A stretch of 64,000 bases of DNA from Halisarca cf. caerulea (GCA_963170055.1 CAUJGJ010000125.1:1412501-1476500), one strand, 5' to 3'; positions 12,542 to 25,874 are shown, counted from the stretch's first letter. Numbers and translations: made by a program. The notes: generated from the letters alone by a model not told the origin.

Positions 12542-12640
12542 ATGTTTGCAACTTTGTTTTTTAGCACTCATGCAGTTGTGTGGTGGTACATGAATTATAT
12601 TGATGCAGAAATAAATCCAGGTCCACCAAAGTCCAGATAA
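12542..12640 (+). other. Short frame ending in a 2A-like motif (DAEINPGP)
   Basis: A 32-codon frame reads MFATLFFSTHAVVWWYMNY then IDAEINPGPPKSR and a stop. DAEINPGP (12602-12625) is one residue from the 2A consensus D-V/I-E-x-N-P-G-P, and the hydrophobic stretch before it is also typical. 2A-like sequences occur at the start of some invertebrate non-LTR retrotransposon proteins and of some host proteins, so this is probably a transposon remnant. Chance similarity is possible. Confidence 0.35.
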
Positions 12641-13375
12641 ATTGACAATATAGTATTTATTTTGAGGAAGCAAAATTATAATACTTCTAGGACCATGGAC
12701 TGGGACTTGGTATCTTGTGCAGATTACAAGCAGTGATACATGATTGTCACATTGCTTAGTGCTAGTGCCAATTTAAATGTTCAAGCAGACCAAATTGAAC
12801 CAAGCAATTGCAATTCAATTAAATCATGCATAATCATGAAAAGTGACTATAGTAATTTTGCATATTTAACACGCCAGAAGAAATAATATTCAATATTAAC
12901 AGATTATTTTGTGTCAATCACTGATGCATGACTCAACCAAATTGAATGTCAAATATCACAAATTAACAAATTTAACGTTACACTGTCGTACAGTCTTATT
13001 TTGTCTCATGAGGACTGATATTGTAGTCTATAGACATGCACACTGCATGCATGTGTCTTGCAAGCATGCGGCAAGTGAGTAAACAACAAAACTGCTAACT
13101 TAGCATCTAGCTGGCCATTATAATACCATTACACTCAATCTAGCATTAAAGCGGCATTAGCACACACATCGATCAGTTTTGAATTCATAAGCAGCAGTCA
13201 CAATGGAATTGAATACAATTCAATTTCTATTTTAGAATTTAATTCCTTTTAACAATCGCGAGGTTCTGAACTTTGTTCACAACTAGTAATTATTGTTCAC
13301 AGTCACTGCTCATGCAATTCAACAATACACACAATGCAACAATGCACATGATACGACAATGCATATGTCATGACA
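12641..13375. other. AT-rich unique DNA, nothing recognised
   Basis: Low-GC sequence with several short direct words (CAATTGAAT, AATTGAA) but no open frame, tandem repeat or inverted repeat that I can support. Confidence 0.5.
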
Positions 13376-13412
13376 TAGCAGGTGAGCCCGCCAAAGGCAG
13401 GCTTACCTGCTA

Positions 13413-13478
<66 letters not shown>
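13376..13478. repeat. Hairpin followed by CTAG and a long TA array
   Basis: An imperfect hairpin with 17-bp arms (TAGCAGGTGAGCCCGCC / GGCAGGCTTACCTGCTA, loop AAA, two mismatches) occupies 13376-13412 and runs straight into (TA)n at 13414-13476. The hairpin ends in CTAG directly before a T, which resembles a Helitron 3' terminus, although the hairpin normally sits about 10 bp further inside. Confidence 0.6.
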
Positions 13479-13484
<6 letters not shown>

Positions 13485-13691
13485 ATACCTGTACTGTAGG
13501 CATTACCACACACAGTAAGTGTCTGTCTACACAAATTATCATACACAAAATTGCTTCTAATACCTAAACTTACTTTCAAGGTCGTACCTATTATGCATAA
13601 TTACACAAATTAGGGCATAAAGTAAACACATACATACAGCACATAGAACCACACACAACAAAAGTTGAAATGAAAATAATATACGTCAGTC

Positions 13692-13745
13692 AATATATGG
13701 CCTCTCAATAGGGGGCAACATGAAAATGGTGCAATTTTATAACAG
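13692..13745 (+). promoter_or_regulatory. Diverged promoter-like block before truncated copy 3a
   Basis: The palindromic motif is degraded (CCTCTCAATAGGGGG) while the TATA-like TTTTATAA (13735-13742) is kept. This is the most diverged promoter block in the array apart from copy 1. Confidence 0.35.
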
Positions 13746-13858
13746 ACAGTCTGAGCCTACAGTATACCACCGTGACTGGTTTCAGAGTGGACATTTCACT
13801 ACAGAAGAGACCATCTCAGGAAGGACAAAATACTTCTCTTTTCTTTCAAGATCAAAAG

Positions 13859-14254
13859 ATGGAAATTCTGAAGATATACGGTATATTGTGTAGCCTAACA
13901 GTTGCACTGGCTGTGTGCGGAACAGACGCCAACCAAACTCATGTCAAGTGCATTTCAAACTATAAGGAATTCGAGGAGGAGAGCTTCGTCAAAAATGCCA
14001 ACAACAGAAACTCACTCTACAAAGCCTTTTACCCCACAAACAGCCATCCACCATACTCAATACATGTCACCTATCAGACCATCTCTCCTAATGGAACCAA
14101 ATACCACATACAGGTACCCAGGTATGACTATGTGGCCAAAACTTGGATCTGGATCTCGTCACCAGTGTTTCTTCAAGCCATAATTACACAAAATCTGGGC
14201 ATACAGTATATGTGCATACATACAGTACATACAGCCATGCACAACAGAAGTTGA
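13859..14254 (+). pseudogene. Array copy 3a: truncated first exon (ectodomain only)
   Basis: Identical in plan to exon 1 of the intact genes up to FLQA, then at 14179/14180 the sequence switches to the upstream flank of the next copy, so the last 47 ectodomain codons and the GTGAGT donor are lost. The frame reads on through flank (IITQNLGIQYMCIHTVHT...) to a stop at 14254, giving 131 aa with a signal peptide and no membrane segment. If transcribed it would encode a secreted partial ectodomain; more likely a duplication by-product. Confidence 0.75.
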
Positions 14255-14283
14255 AATGAAAATCTATACGTCAGTCAATATAG

Positions 14284-14331
14284 CCCCTAACTAGGGGACT
14301 ATAATATTATGAAAACAGTAAAGCTTTATAA
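14284..14331 (+). promoter_or_regulatory. Promoter block before truncated copy 3b
   Basis: CCCCTAACTAGGGG at 14284-14297 and TATA-like GCTTTATAA at 14323-14331, the intact array form. Confidence 0.5.
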
Positions 14332-14450
14332 CACACAGTCTAAGCCAATACGTGCATAACATTGTGACTGGTTTCAGAGTGGACATTTCACTGCAGAAGA
14401 GGCCATCTCAGGAAGGACAAAATAATTCTCTTTTCTTCTAAGATCAAAAG

Positions 14451-14846
14451 ATGGAAAGTCAGAAGATATACGGCATTTTGTGTAGCCTAACAGTTGCACT
14501 GGCTGTGTGTGGAACAGACGCCAACCAAACTCATGTCAAGTGCATTTCAAACTATAAGGAATTCGAGGAGGAGAGCTTCGTCAAAAATGCCAACAACAGA
14601 AACATCCTATACAAAGCCTTTTACCCCACAAACAGCCATCCACCATACTCCATACATGTCACCTATCAGACCATCTCTCCTAATGGAACCAAATACCACA
14701 TACAGGTACCCAGGTATGACTATGTGGCCAAAACTTGGATCTGGATCTCGTCACCAGTGTTTCTTCAAGCCATAATTACACAAAATCTGGGCATACAGTA
14801 TATGTGCATACATACAGTACATACAGCCATGCACAACAGAAGTTGA
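14451..14846 (+). pseudogene. Array copy 3b: second truncated first exon
   Basis: Same breakpoint (14771/14772) and same 131-aa read-through frame as copy 3a. It starts MESQKIYGILCSL, as do the intact copies at 15043, 23211 and 27554. The spacing 13859-14451-15043 is exactly 592 bp each time, so 14180-14771 is a precise tandem duplicate of promoter plus partial exon 1. Confidence 0.8.
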
Positions 14847-14875
14847 AATGAAAATCTATACGTCAGTCAATATAG

Positions 14876-14923
14876 CCCCTAACTAGGGGACTATAATATT
14901 ATGAAAACAGTAAAGCTTTATAA
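14876..14923 (+). promoter_or_regulatory. Putative core promoter of copy 3c
   Basis: CCCCTAACTAGGGG at 14876-14889 (arms CCCCTA/TAGGGG around AC) and TATA-like GCTTTATAA at 14915-14923, about 125 bp before the start codon. Confidence 0.5.
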
Positions 14924-15042
14924 CACACAGTCTAAGCCAATACGTGCATAACATTGTGACTGGTTTCAGAGTGGACATTTCACTGCAGAAGAGGCCATCT
15001 CAGGAAGGACAAAATAATTCTCTTTTCTTCTAAGATCAAAAG

Positions 15043-15570
15043 ATGGAAAGTCAGAAGATATACGGCATTTTGTGTAGCCTAACAGTTGCACTGGCTGTGT
15101 GTGGAACAGACGCCAACCAAACTCATGTCAAGTGCATTTCAAACTATAAGGAATTCGAGGAGGAGAGCTTCGTCAAAAATGCCAACAACAGAAACATCCT
15201 ATACAAAGCCTTTTACCCCACAAACAGCCATCCACCATACTCCATACATGTCACCTATCAGACCATCTCTCCTAATGGAACCAAATACCACATACAGGTA
15301 CCCAGGTATGACTATGTGGCCAAAACTTGGATCTGGATCTCGTCACCAGTGTTTCTTCAAGCCAGACCCGAGAACCTCAATAGAGTCATTCTCTACACTC
15401 TGTTTTCCTTCAACAACTGGGTTCCTCCTCAAGTGACCCTTCAGGTACCCAATCCTTGCCAGAACATGACATTTCAGTTTCTTTTACAAATGACAGCATC
15501 TGTGAGTTCTCATGTTTGTATATCCAGCTACATTTACCCAAATCTAAAGTCCAACAAAACATGCTTGTAT

Positions 15571-15656
<86 letters not shown>

Positions 15657-15702
15657 ATATACACACACACACACACACACACACAAATACACACACAAAC
15701 AC

Positions 15703-15759
<57 letters not shown>

Positions 15760-16948
15760 TACACACACAAACACACAAGCACACACACATACTCCCAAAA
15801 GCACTTTCCCATACAATCAAGCACGATCCACATTTACTAACAAAATTCTAAACTTCCATTTGCAGCTCAGAGACTATGCTTTGGGGAATATAAAGAAAAA
15901 GAAACATTCCAGCAATGTTGTTATACAAACTGGGGAAGATTCATACCACAAAATAGCACAAAGTGATAACTCTTCAGGCATCAACGCACAAAACCACTAC
16001 ATATTCACCATCATACTAGGTGTGGGGACTTTCCTCCAGATTGTACTCGTGTGGATGGTCGCAGTTGTAGTCTTGAACAACAAAGTAAACAACTATGTAA
16101 ACCAGATAAATCGTTATTCCTACAAACACTATGGCTTCATGTGTGGGTTAACAGCAGTAGCCCTTATCCTCAGTGTAGCTGGAACACAAGCATGGATCAT
16201 GAATGCGAGTAGAATAAAACCACGAAACACAATGGAAAGCATAGGACAGGTTGCAACCTATTGTGTAGTAGGAGCGGCTATTCTTCCAGGAATGCCCATC
16301 GCTGCGTACTTTGCAGTCAAGACTAAACCACCTGCTATTCCCTACATTTTCATGGTGCCGGTTGCCATACTCTTATGCTGTTGTAATAGACCATACGCCA
16401 AGTCTCTTGTCTTCGGAATTGCCCTGTGGATCAACATGGTAGCCCTTCAGGTTACCGTATTCACAGCATCAGCGCTAGCCTACGCTGTATTTATCAAGCC
16501 ACTGTTGATCATTACGAACCTTCTTATTCTGATATTGTTTGCGTTCTGCCTCACCAGCATTCTTGCCCTCATGTTCACCATTTCTGCTCATTTGTTCACT
16601 CCAAAACACCTCAGACCACAGGGACACAAGGCCACCATAGTGAGGGCTGTTCTCCTTATACCACTACTACTGGCTATCAGCTGCCATAGTATTGTGTTCG
16701 CTGGACACGCCTACATGATAAATACACCCACCACAGAAGAAGGAAATATACTAGCACTAATCAGCTCTTTCATGGCACCACTTTTCATTGGAGCTGTTAC
16801 ATTCGGTCTGAAGAAACTGATCACAAAGGCAGTGGAGACCCCAAGCAGCATCACAAGGAAAGACAACTTAGAAGAAAGAGATACTGACATGGCAGATGTA
16901 CTGGACACCTACTTCATACAAGATGACAATCAACTTCTCAATGCATGA
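15043..16948 (+). CDS. Array copy 3c: intact 513-aa membrane protein
   Basis: Exons 15043-15501 and 15866-16948 (stop TGA). Intron 15502-15865 is the longest in the array (364 bp) because it holds three (AC)n tracts between about 15571 and 15782, the first ending at a TGA in the exon-1 frame. The first exon encodes the same 153 aa as copy 5. The second exon differs from copy 1 mainly in the second extracellular loop (GTQAWIMNASRIKPRNTMES) and the acidic tail. Membrane plan as in copy 1. Confidence 0.85.
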
Positions 16949-17612
16949 GTACATACAGAGCACAATGATCGATGATGATTCAAGTGTTTGTTGCTAGCAA
17001 ATAATACAAAAACGATAAGCAGTTGTTTTAGTGCATGTAAGCTCTCAACAAAGATACGTACTGTATGAAGATATAGTGTCCACGTATAAAATGCAATACA
17101 CAATAATGTACTGTAAAATTAATATGTGTAAACACTGTAGAAATCTGTATATACAGTGTGTATGTCCATTTGAAGTTGGTGCTATTTTGCTCCTTTCGAT
17201 TTCACCTCAAACACCTGTACATTCTCCGAGGAATTACCCTCCATTACAGGTGTCTTCACAATAAAAAGAAGCAAAACAGACTTCTCTGTGTCATTGGAGT
17301 AAACAGTTTCTGTTATCTAATTGTGTACTATAAATTCACATCTCAATTGACTTATGACACTATTGTACTTGTGAAAAGGAAATCATGCAATCAAATTTGG
17401 AAACAAGTACTACGTATAAGGGTGGTTAAATATGTAATTATCCAGCTTTGGCCATTACAAGAAGGTTGTGAGTTGTGTATAGCTATGCAATTGTACCAAT
17501 AAACTGCACTTTAAATAAATTTGGAAACCAACACACTATCACATCGATTATCCACTAAATGGTTGTCAACCATGTTGGAAGAGGTTAACAGATGTCTCCC
17601 CTCATGTGCGTG

Positions 17613-17681
<69 letters not shown>

Positions 17682-18659
17682 GTGTGTGCACGCGCGCACA
17701 TGCATGCATGCGTGCGTGCATGTGTCTGTGTGTGTATGTGGATGTGAGTGTCCCGTGCTGGTGTGTGCGGGTGTACACCTTGGGCGTGCATGCGTATTGG
17801 TTTGCCCGCAGTGTGGATGACTGTGTGCATGACTGTGGCTGCACATGGCTTCCCAGTCAATACAACATAAGCAGGATGCAGGCGTGGGAATTGGTGCCTT
17901 CTGGAGTCGGGTCAAGGTGCAATGATGGCCAGTCTTGTCAGCATAGCAAACAGGTGCACAAGAATTAATCCTAAATGGTCCACACTAACCAGAATTTGAA
18001 AAATAGTAATTCCGATGTTTTGGCAACACATTAATTGATGGATATACCTAGCCACAAAGAACTATTTCATGTGCACAAGACTAAGTCAAGATCGAACAGG
18101 GTAGAAGTTGAACTGTTTGTGATATTATACTAGACATATGAGTAGGTGCCCAAGGCCAGGCACTGGATAATCGTTGACTTTAGCGCTCTTTCGCTTTAGC
18201 CTTCATTTCTAGCTAGGTACTACACTGACTTCTTAGTCAACAAGTTGCATAGTTTTAGTTCCTTTATCAAAGTTCTGATTGCGTTCCTTCTCAACTGCAG
18301 TGGAAACCTTTTTTAACAGCCTATATTTCAGCAAATTCGCTTAAAGGAGAAACCGCATGAACAAGGGTACATAAAAACTATTTTACAATGGTAAAAAGGG
18401 ATGTGTGATTGATACAGGACCGTGCCCAAAGGTAATCATCAAGAAGCACCTCCAAAAACACTTGGAACAAGGGTAAGTTGTGAAACAGGCACAGGGCCAG
18501 GTGGGCAAAGGGCTAGACAAGCATAGGGCTATACATACATGAGGCTAGACAAGTATAGGGCTAGACAGAGTCTAGTTGGACTGAGTGCACATTGCAAATT
18601 CCTACATCCTGCACATACAGTAAGTATATGCTTGATTACGTAACTGTCTTCTGCACACC
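16949..18659. repeat. Array spacer 3: near-copy of 1990-3690, cut short
   Basis: Follows the order of spacer 1: 3' flank, GT array (about 17614-17668), left arm and centre of the foldback element. At about 18660 it jumps directly into the intron of the next copy, so the right arm of the foldback, the CA arrays, the promoter and exon 1 are missing. Confidence 0.8.
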
Positions 18660-18675
18660 CCACGTTTGCACACAC

Positions 18676-18740
<65 letters not shown>

Positions 18741-18841
18741 TACAAACACAAACATACACATGTTCCTAAAACCACTTTTCCCATACAATTCTGCACTACC
18801 CATGCACATTTACCAACCAAATTCTACACATCCACTTGCAG

Positions 18842-19926
18842 CTCAGAGACTATGCTTTGGGGAATATAAAGAAAAAGAAACATCCCAGCAATGTAGTCAT
18901 CGGAACTGCGGAAGATTCATACCACAAAATAGCACAAAGTGATCACACTTCAGGTATCAATGCACAAAACCACTACATATTCACCATCATACTAAGTGTG
19001 GGGACTTTCCTCCAGATTGTACTCGTGTGGATGGTGGCAGTTGTAGTCTTGAACAACAAAGTAAACAACTACGTAAACCAGATAAATCGTTATTCCTACA
19101 AACACTATGGCTTCATGTGTGGGTTGACAGCAGTAGTCCTTATCCTGAGTGTAGCTGGAACATACACGTGGATCATAGACGTGAGCAGAATAAAACCGCG
19201 AAACACAAACGAATACATGCGAAAAGTTGTAGACTGTGCTTTAGTAGGAGCAGCAATTCTTCCAGGAATACCCATTGCTGTGTACTTTGCAGTCAAGACT
19301 AAGCCACCAGCTGTTCCCTACATTTTCATGGTGCCAGTTGCCATACTCTTATGCTGTTGTAATAGACCATACGCCAAGTCTCTCTTGTCTTTGGAATTGC
19401 CTTGTGGATCAACATGGTAGCCCTTCAGTTTATCGTGTTCATAGCATCTGTGTTAGCCTATGCAGTATTCATCAAACCACTGTTGATCATTACAAACCTT
19501 CTTATTCTGATATTGTTTACCTTCTGTCTCACCAACATCATTGCCCTCATGTTCACCATTTCTGCTCGTTTGTTCACTCCAAAACACCTCAGACCACAGG
19601 GACACAAGGCCACCATAGTGAGGGCCATTCTCCTCATACCACTACTACTGGCTATCAGCTGCCATAGTATTGTGTTCGCTGGACACGCCTACATGATAAA
19701 CACACCCACCACAGAAGAAGGAAATATACTAGGACTAATCAGCTCTTTCATGGTACCGCTTTTCATTGGAGCTGTTACATTCGGTCTGAAGAAACTGATC
19801 ACAAAGGCAGTGGAGACCCCAAGCAGTATCACAAGGAAAAACAAAATAGAAGAACGAGATACTGACATGGCAGATGTACTGGACACCTACTTCATACCAG
19901 ATGACGATCAACATCTCAATGCATAA
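18842..19926 (+). pseudogene. Array copy 4: exon 2 only, frameshifted
   Basis: The exon is 1085 bp instead of 1083 because TCTCTTG became TCTCTCTTG near 19378-19386, a two-base insertion that breaks the frame after RPYAKS. The acceptor and 158 bp of the intron are preserved and closely match copy 2, but no exon 1 or promoter is in front: array sequence at 18660 joins spacer to intron. It therefore cannot make the family protein. The remainder of the frame to the stop at 19926 is intact, so the lesion is recent. Confidence 0.9.
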
Positions 19927-20486
19927 GACATGCAGAGCACAGTGATTGATGATGGTTCAAGTGTTTGTTGCTAGCAAATAATACAAAAATGATAAGCAGT
20001 TGTTCTAGTACATGTAAGCTCTCAACAAAGATACGTACAGTATAAAGATATTGTGTCCACGTATAAAATGCAATACACAATAATGTAACTGTAAATATGT
20101 GTAAACACTGTAGAAATTTGTATATACAGTGTTTATGTCCATTTAAAGTTGGTGCTATTTTGCTCCTTTCAATTTCACCTCAAACACCTGTACATTCTCC
20201 CAGGGATTACCCTCCATTACAGGTGTTTTCACAATGAAAAGAAGCAAAACCGACTTCTCCGTGTCATTGGAGTAAACAGTTTCTGTTATCTAATTGTGTA
20301 CTATAAATTTACATCTCAATTGACTTATGACACTATTGAACTTGTGAAAAGGAAATCATGCAATCAAATTTGGAAACAAGTACTACGTATAAGGGTGGTT
20401 AAATATGTAATTATCCAGCTTTGGCCATTACAAGAAGGTTGTGAGTTGTGTATAGCTATGCAATTGTACCAATAAACTGCACTTTA
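19927..20486. repeat. 3' flank after copy 4
   Basis: Conserved array 3' flank with AATAAA near 20471. It ends where a palindromic element is inserted. Confidence 0.6.
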
Positions 20487-20938
20487 ATTAGTAGTTAAGA
20501 CATAGGCGCGAGGGCTGTATGGTATATAAAATGCCGAGTCCCGAGGGCGAGTGCATTTTATATGCCATACAGCCCGAGTGCCTATGTCTTAACTATTATA
20601 GCATCCGTTCGTGGACTTTGGGCAAGTGTCTTTAACTTACAGGAATTCGACGAATGTTAACTATCGAGTTTTCGAAGGGAATCGGTGGTAAGAATCCCCA
20701 AAGAAGACTTTCTAGGCTACGATGATAAGTTCGCTTCTCGCGGTGGCGAAGATTGGCTTCTTTTGGGTTCGATTGGTAGCATGTTTCTCCAGAAAGTTCT
20801 TCGAGGAACATTTCAGTGAGGTATTAGCCTGAAAACACAAGTTTCAAAGTATAAACTCACGGCGAGTTAGACGCCCATGTTTTATACATTATAAAATCGC
20901 TGTATAATCATACCGTTACCGTGGTAACGGATGCTATA
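20487..20938. mobile_element. Palindromic insertion element A (about 450 bp)
   Basis: Two parts. First, a hairpin with about 45-bp arms (20489-20534 and 20553-20598) whose ends read TAGTAGTTAAGAC...AACTATTA and whose centre contains CGAGGGCG. Second, a body bounded by a perfect 13-bp terminal inverted repeat, TATAGCATCCGTT (20597-20609) and its complement at 20926-20938. A small perfect palindrome (CCGTTACC/GGTAACGG) lies at 20913-20930. The homologous spacers at 17510 and 25780 show the uninterrupted site, so this is a discrete insertion. No coding capacity. Confidence 0.85.
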
Positions 20939-21025
20939 TAAATTTTGAAACCAACACACTATCACATCGATCATCCACTGAATGGTTGTCAACCATGTTG
21001 GAAGAGGTTAACAGACGTCTCCCCT

Positions 21026-21070
<45 letters not shown>

Positions 21071-22553
21071 GTGTGTGTGTGCACGCACACATGCACGCAT
21101 GCGTGCATGCATGTGTCTGTGTGTGTGTGTGGATGTGAGTGTCCCGTGCTGGTGTGTGCGGGTGTACACCTTGGGCGTGCATGCGTATTGGTTTGCCCGC
21201 AGTGTGGATGACTGTGTGCATGACTGTGGCTGCACATGGCTTCCCAGTCAATACAACATGAGCAGGATGCAGGTGTGGGGATTGGTGCCTTCTGGAGTCG
21301 GGTCAAGGTGCAATGATGGCCAGTCTTGTCAGCACAGCAAAATAGGTGCACAAGAATTAATCTAAAATCGTCCACACTAACCAGAATTTGAATTTCTTAG
21401 TCAACAAGTTGCATAGTTTTAGTTCCTTTATCAAAGTTCTGATTGCGTTCCTTCTCAACTGCAGTGGAAACCTTTTTTAACAGCCTATATTTCAGCAAAT
21501 TCTTTTAAAGGAAAAACCGTATGAACAAGGGTGCATAAACACTATTTTACAATGGTAAAAAGGGATGTGTGATTGATACAGGACCGTGCCCTAAGGCAAT
21601 CATCAAGAAGCACCTCCAAAAACACTTGGAACAAGGGTAAGTTGTGAAACAGGCACAGGGCCAGGTGGGCAAAGGGCTAGACAAGCATAGGGCTATACAT
21701 ACATGAGGCTAGACGGGTACAGGGCTAGACAGAGTTTAGTTGGACTGAGTGCACATTGCAAATTCCTACATCCAGCACATACAGTAAGTATATGCTAGAC
21801 TACATAACTGTCTTCTGCACACCCTTGTTCATGCAGTTTTTCCCTTAAAACTAAGTTGCTTGAATAAAGGCTGGTAGAAGAAGGTTTCCACTAGTCTCAA
21901 GTAGACCAGACCACGCTTTCTTATATGATGACATCATTCTGTCATTTTCCCAATAAAATGACGTCATCATACAAAGAAGGATCGAGCGAAAAGCGTGGTC
22001 TGGGCTACTTGAAACTGGGTTTCCACAGCAACGGAGAAAGAATGCAATCAGATCTTGTAAGATAAAGAAACTAAAACTATGCAGCTAATTGACTGGAACC
22101 AGTGTACCCAGCTAGAAGCAAAGGCTCGAACAAAAGATTGCTAAAGTCAACGATTATCCAACGCACAGCCTTGTGCACGTACACATACACCTAGTCTTGC
22201 ATAGCCATTTCAGAACCTGAAAATGGCTGATTGAGTCAATGTATGGGATTAGTGGAAATCTTCCGTGGCTTTACTGCAGCTATGGAAGTTTTCTTCACGG
22301 CTCCTAATGCTGCCAGGCACCTTTCCTACAAATTATGATGATTACTTAACAGTAGGTAGATCTTGCAAGCATACTGATCTAGCCATAGTTTGGGGCAATT
22401 CTGAATTACTCTGCACAACTTTCTTACCAACTATGACTGAGATAACTCATCACTCTGCTTGGTAACCATAAACATCTGTATACATATACATTATGTGCCA
22501 TCACTCGGAACTATTTGCAGATGATATGTAATTTCACGGATGCCTAAATATCT
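20939..22553. repeat. Array spacer 4
   Basis: GT array (21027-21062), mixed GT tract, then the foldback element lacking its outer left arm (21391-22175, inner foldback 21890-22012), then the conserved short frame at 22265-22465. Confidence 0.65.
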
Positions 22554-22599
22554 GTGAAACCACAAAAGTTCAGTTGTGTGATAATTAAGGGGTATATGG

Positions 22600-22700
22600 T
22601 ACTTGTGCTCACACACACACAAACAAACATACACATGCACACACACACAGTGACACACAAATACACACACACTCACACACACATACTGTACACACACACA

Positions 22701-22744
<44 letters not shown>

Positions 22745-22753
22745 ACACACACA

Positions 22754-22822
<69 letters not shown>
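22600..22822. repeat. CA-rich array before copy 5
   Basis: Interrupted (AC)n tracts with CTGT, CTC and TAA breaks; the same arrangement precedes copies 2 and 6. Confidence 0.8.
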
Positions 22823-22823
<1 letters not shown>

Positions 22824-23043
22824 AACACATGTATACATTTACCAAGGGCATTAGCACATAGATGTCTGCCTACACATATATTATCATACACAAAAATTCT
22901 ATTATAACACTCAAACTTTCAAAATCATACATATTATGCATAATTACACAAAATCTGGGCATACAGTATATGTGCATACATACAGTACATACAGCCATGC
23001 ACAACAGAAGTTGAAATGAAAATCTATACGTCAGTCAATGTAG

Positions 23044-23091
23044 CCCCTAACTAGGGGACTATAATATTATGAAAACAGTAAAGCTTTATAA
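23044..23091 (+). promoter_or_regulatory. Putative core promoter of copy 5
   Basis: CCCCTAACTAGGGG at 23044-23057 and TATA-like GCTTTATAA at 23083-23091. Confidence 0.5.
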
Positions 23092-23210
23092 CACACAGTC
23101 TAAGCCAATATGTGCATAACATTGTGACTGGTTTTAGAGTGGACATTTCACTGCAGAAGAGGCCATCTCAGGAAGGACAAAATAATTCTCTTTTCTTCTA
23201 AGATCAAAAG

Positions 23211-25034
<1,824 letters not shown>

Positions 25035-25500
25035 GTACATGCAGAGCACACTAATCGATGATGGTTCGAGTGTTTGTTGGTAACAAATAATACAACAACG
25101 ATAAGCAGTTGTTTTAGTGCATGTAAGCTCTCAACAAACATACGTACAGTACAAAGACATTGTGTCCATGTATAAAATGCAATACACAATAATGTACAGT
25201 ACTGTAAAATTAATATGTGTAAACACTGTAGAAATTTGTATATATAGTGTGTATGTCCATTTGAAGTTGGTGCTATTTCGCTCCTTTCGATTTCACCTCA
25301 AACACCTGTACATTCTCCCAGGGATTACCCTCCATTACAGGTGTCTTCACAATGAAAAGAAGCAAAACAGACTTCTCTGTGTCATTGGAGTAAACAGTTT
25401 CTGTTATCTAATTGTGTACTATAAATTCACATCTCAATTGACTTATGACACTATTGTACTTGTGAAAAGGAAATCACACAATCAAATTTGGAAACAAGTA
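25035..25500. repeat. 3' flank after copy 5
   Basis: Conserved 3' flank up to CAAGTA, where a MITE is inserted. Confidence 0.6.
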
Positions 25501-25678
25501 CAGTGTAACTTCTCTAAACCGAACACCCTTGGGACCAAAGAAATGGTTCAGTTTAGAGAGGTTTCCGGATTAAAGAGGTTCTGTATGTACAGCTAATATA
25601 GAGAGCAGTACTTGAAAACATGACCAGTTTAGAGAGGTTTTCAGAATACAGAGGGTTCGGTTTAGAGAGGTTTCACTG
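25501..25678. mobile_element. MITE with pogo/Tc1-like ends, 178 bp
   Basis: Begins CAGTGTAACTTCTCTAAACC and ends GGTTTAGAGAGGTTTCACTG, flanked by TA on both sides (25499-25500 and 25679-25680). The homologous positions after copies 1, 3 and 4 read CAAGTACTACG with a single TA, which gives the empty site. Internal text repeats TTTAGAGAGGTTT twice more. No transposase. Confidence 0.93.
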
Positions 25679-25680
25679 TA

Positions 25681-25874
25681 CTACGTATAAGGGTGGTTAG
25701 ATATGTAAGTATCCAGCTTTGGCCATTACAAAAAAGATTGTGAGTTGTGTATAGCTATGCAATTGTACAAATAAACTGCACTTTAAATAAATTTTGAAAC
25801 CAACACACTATCACATTGATCATCCACTAAATGGTTGTCAACCATGTTGGAAGAGGTTAACAGACGTCTCCCCT

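Noticed and set aside
13859..15501. Copies 3a, 3b and 3c as alternative first exons of one gene
   Set aside because: 3a and 3b lost the GTGAGT donor at their breakpoint, so they cannot splice to the shared exon 2 as written.
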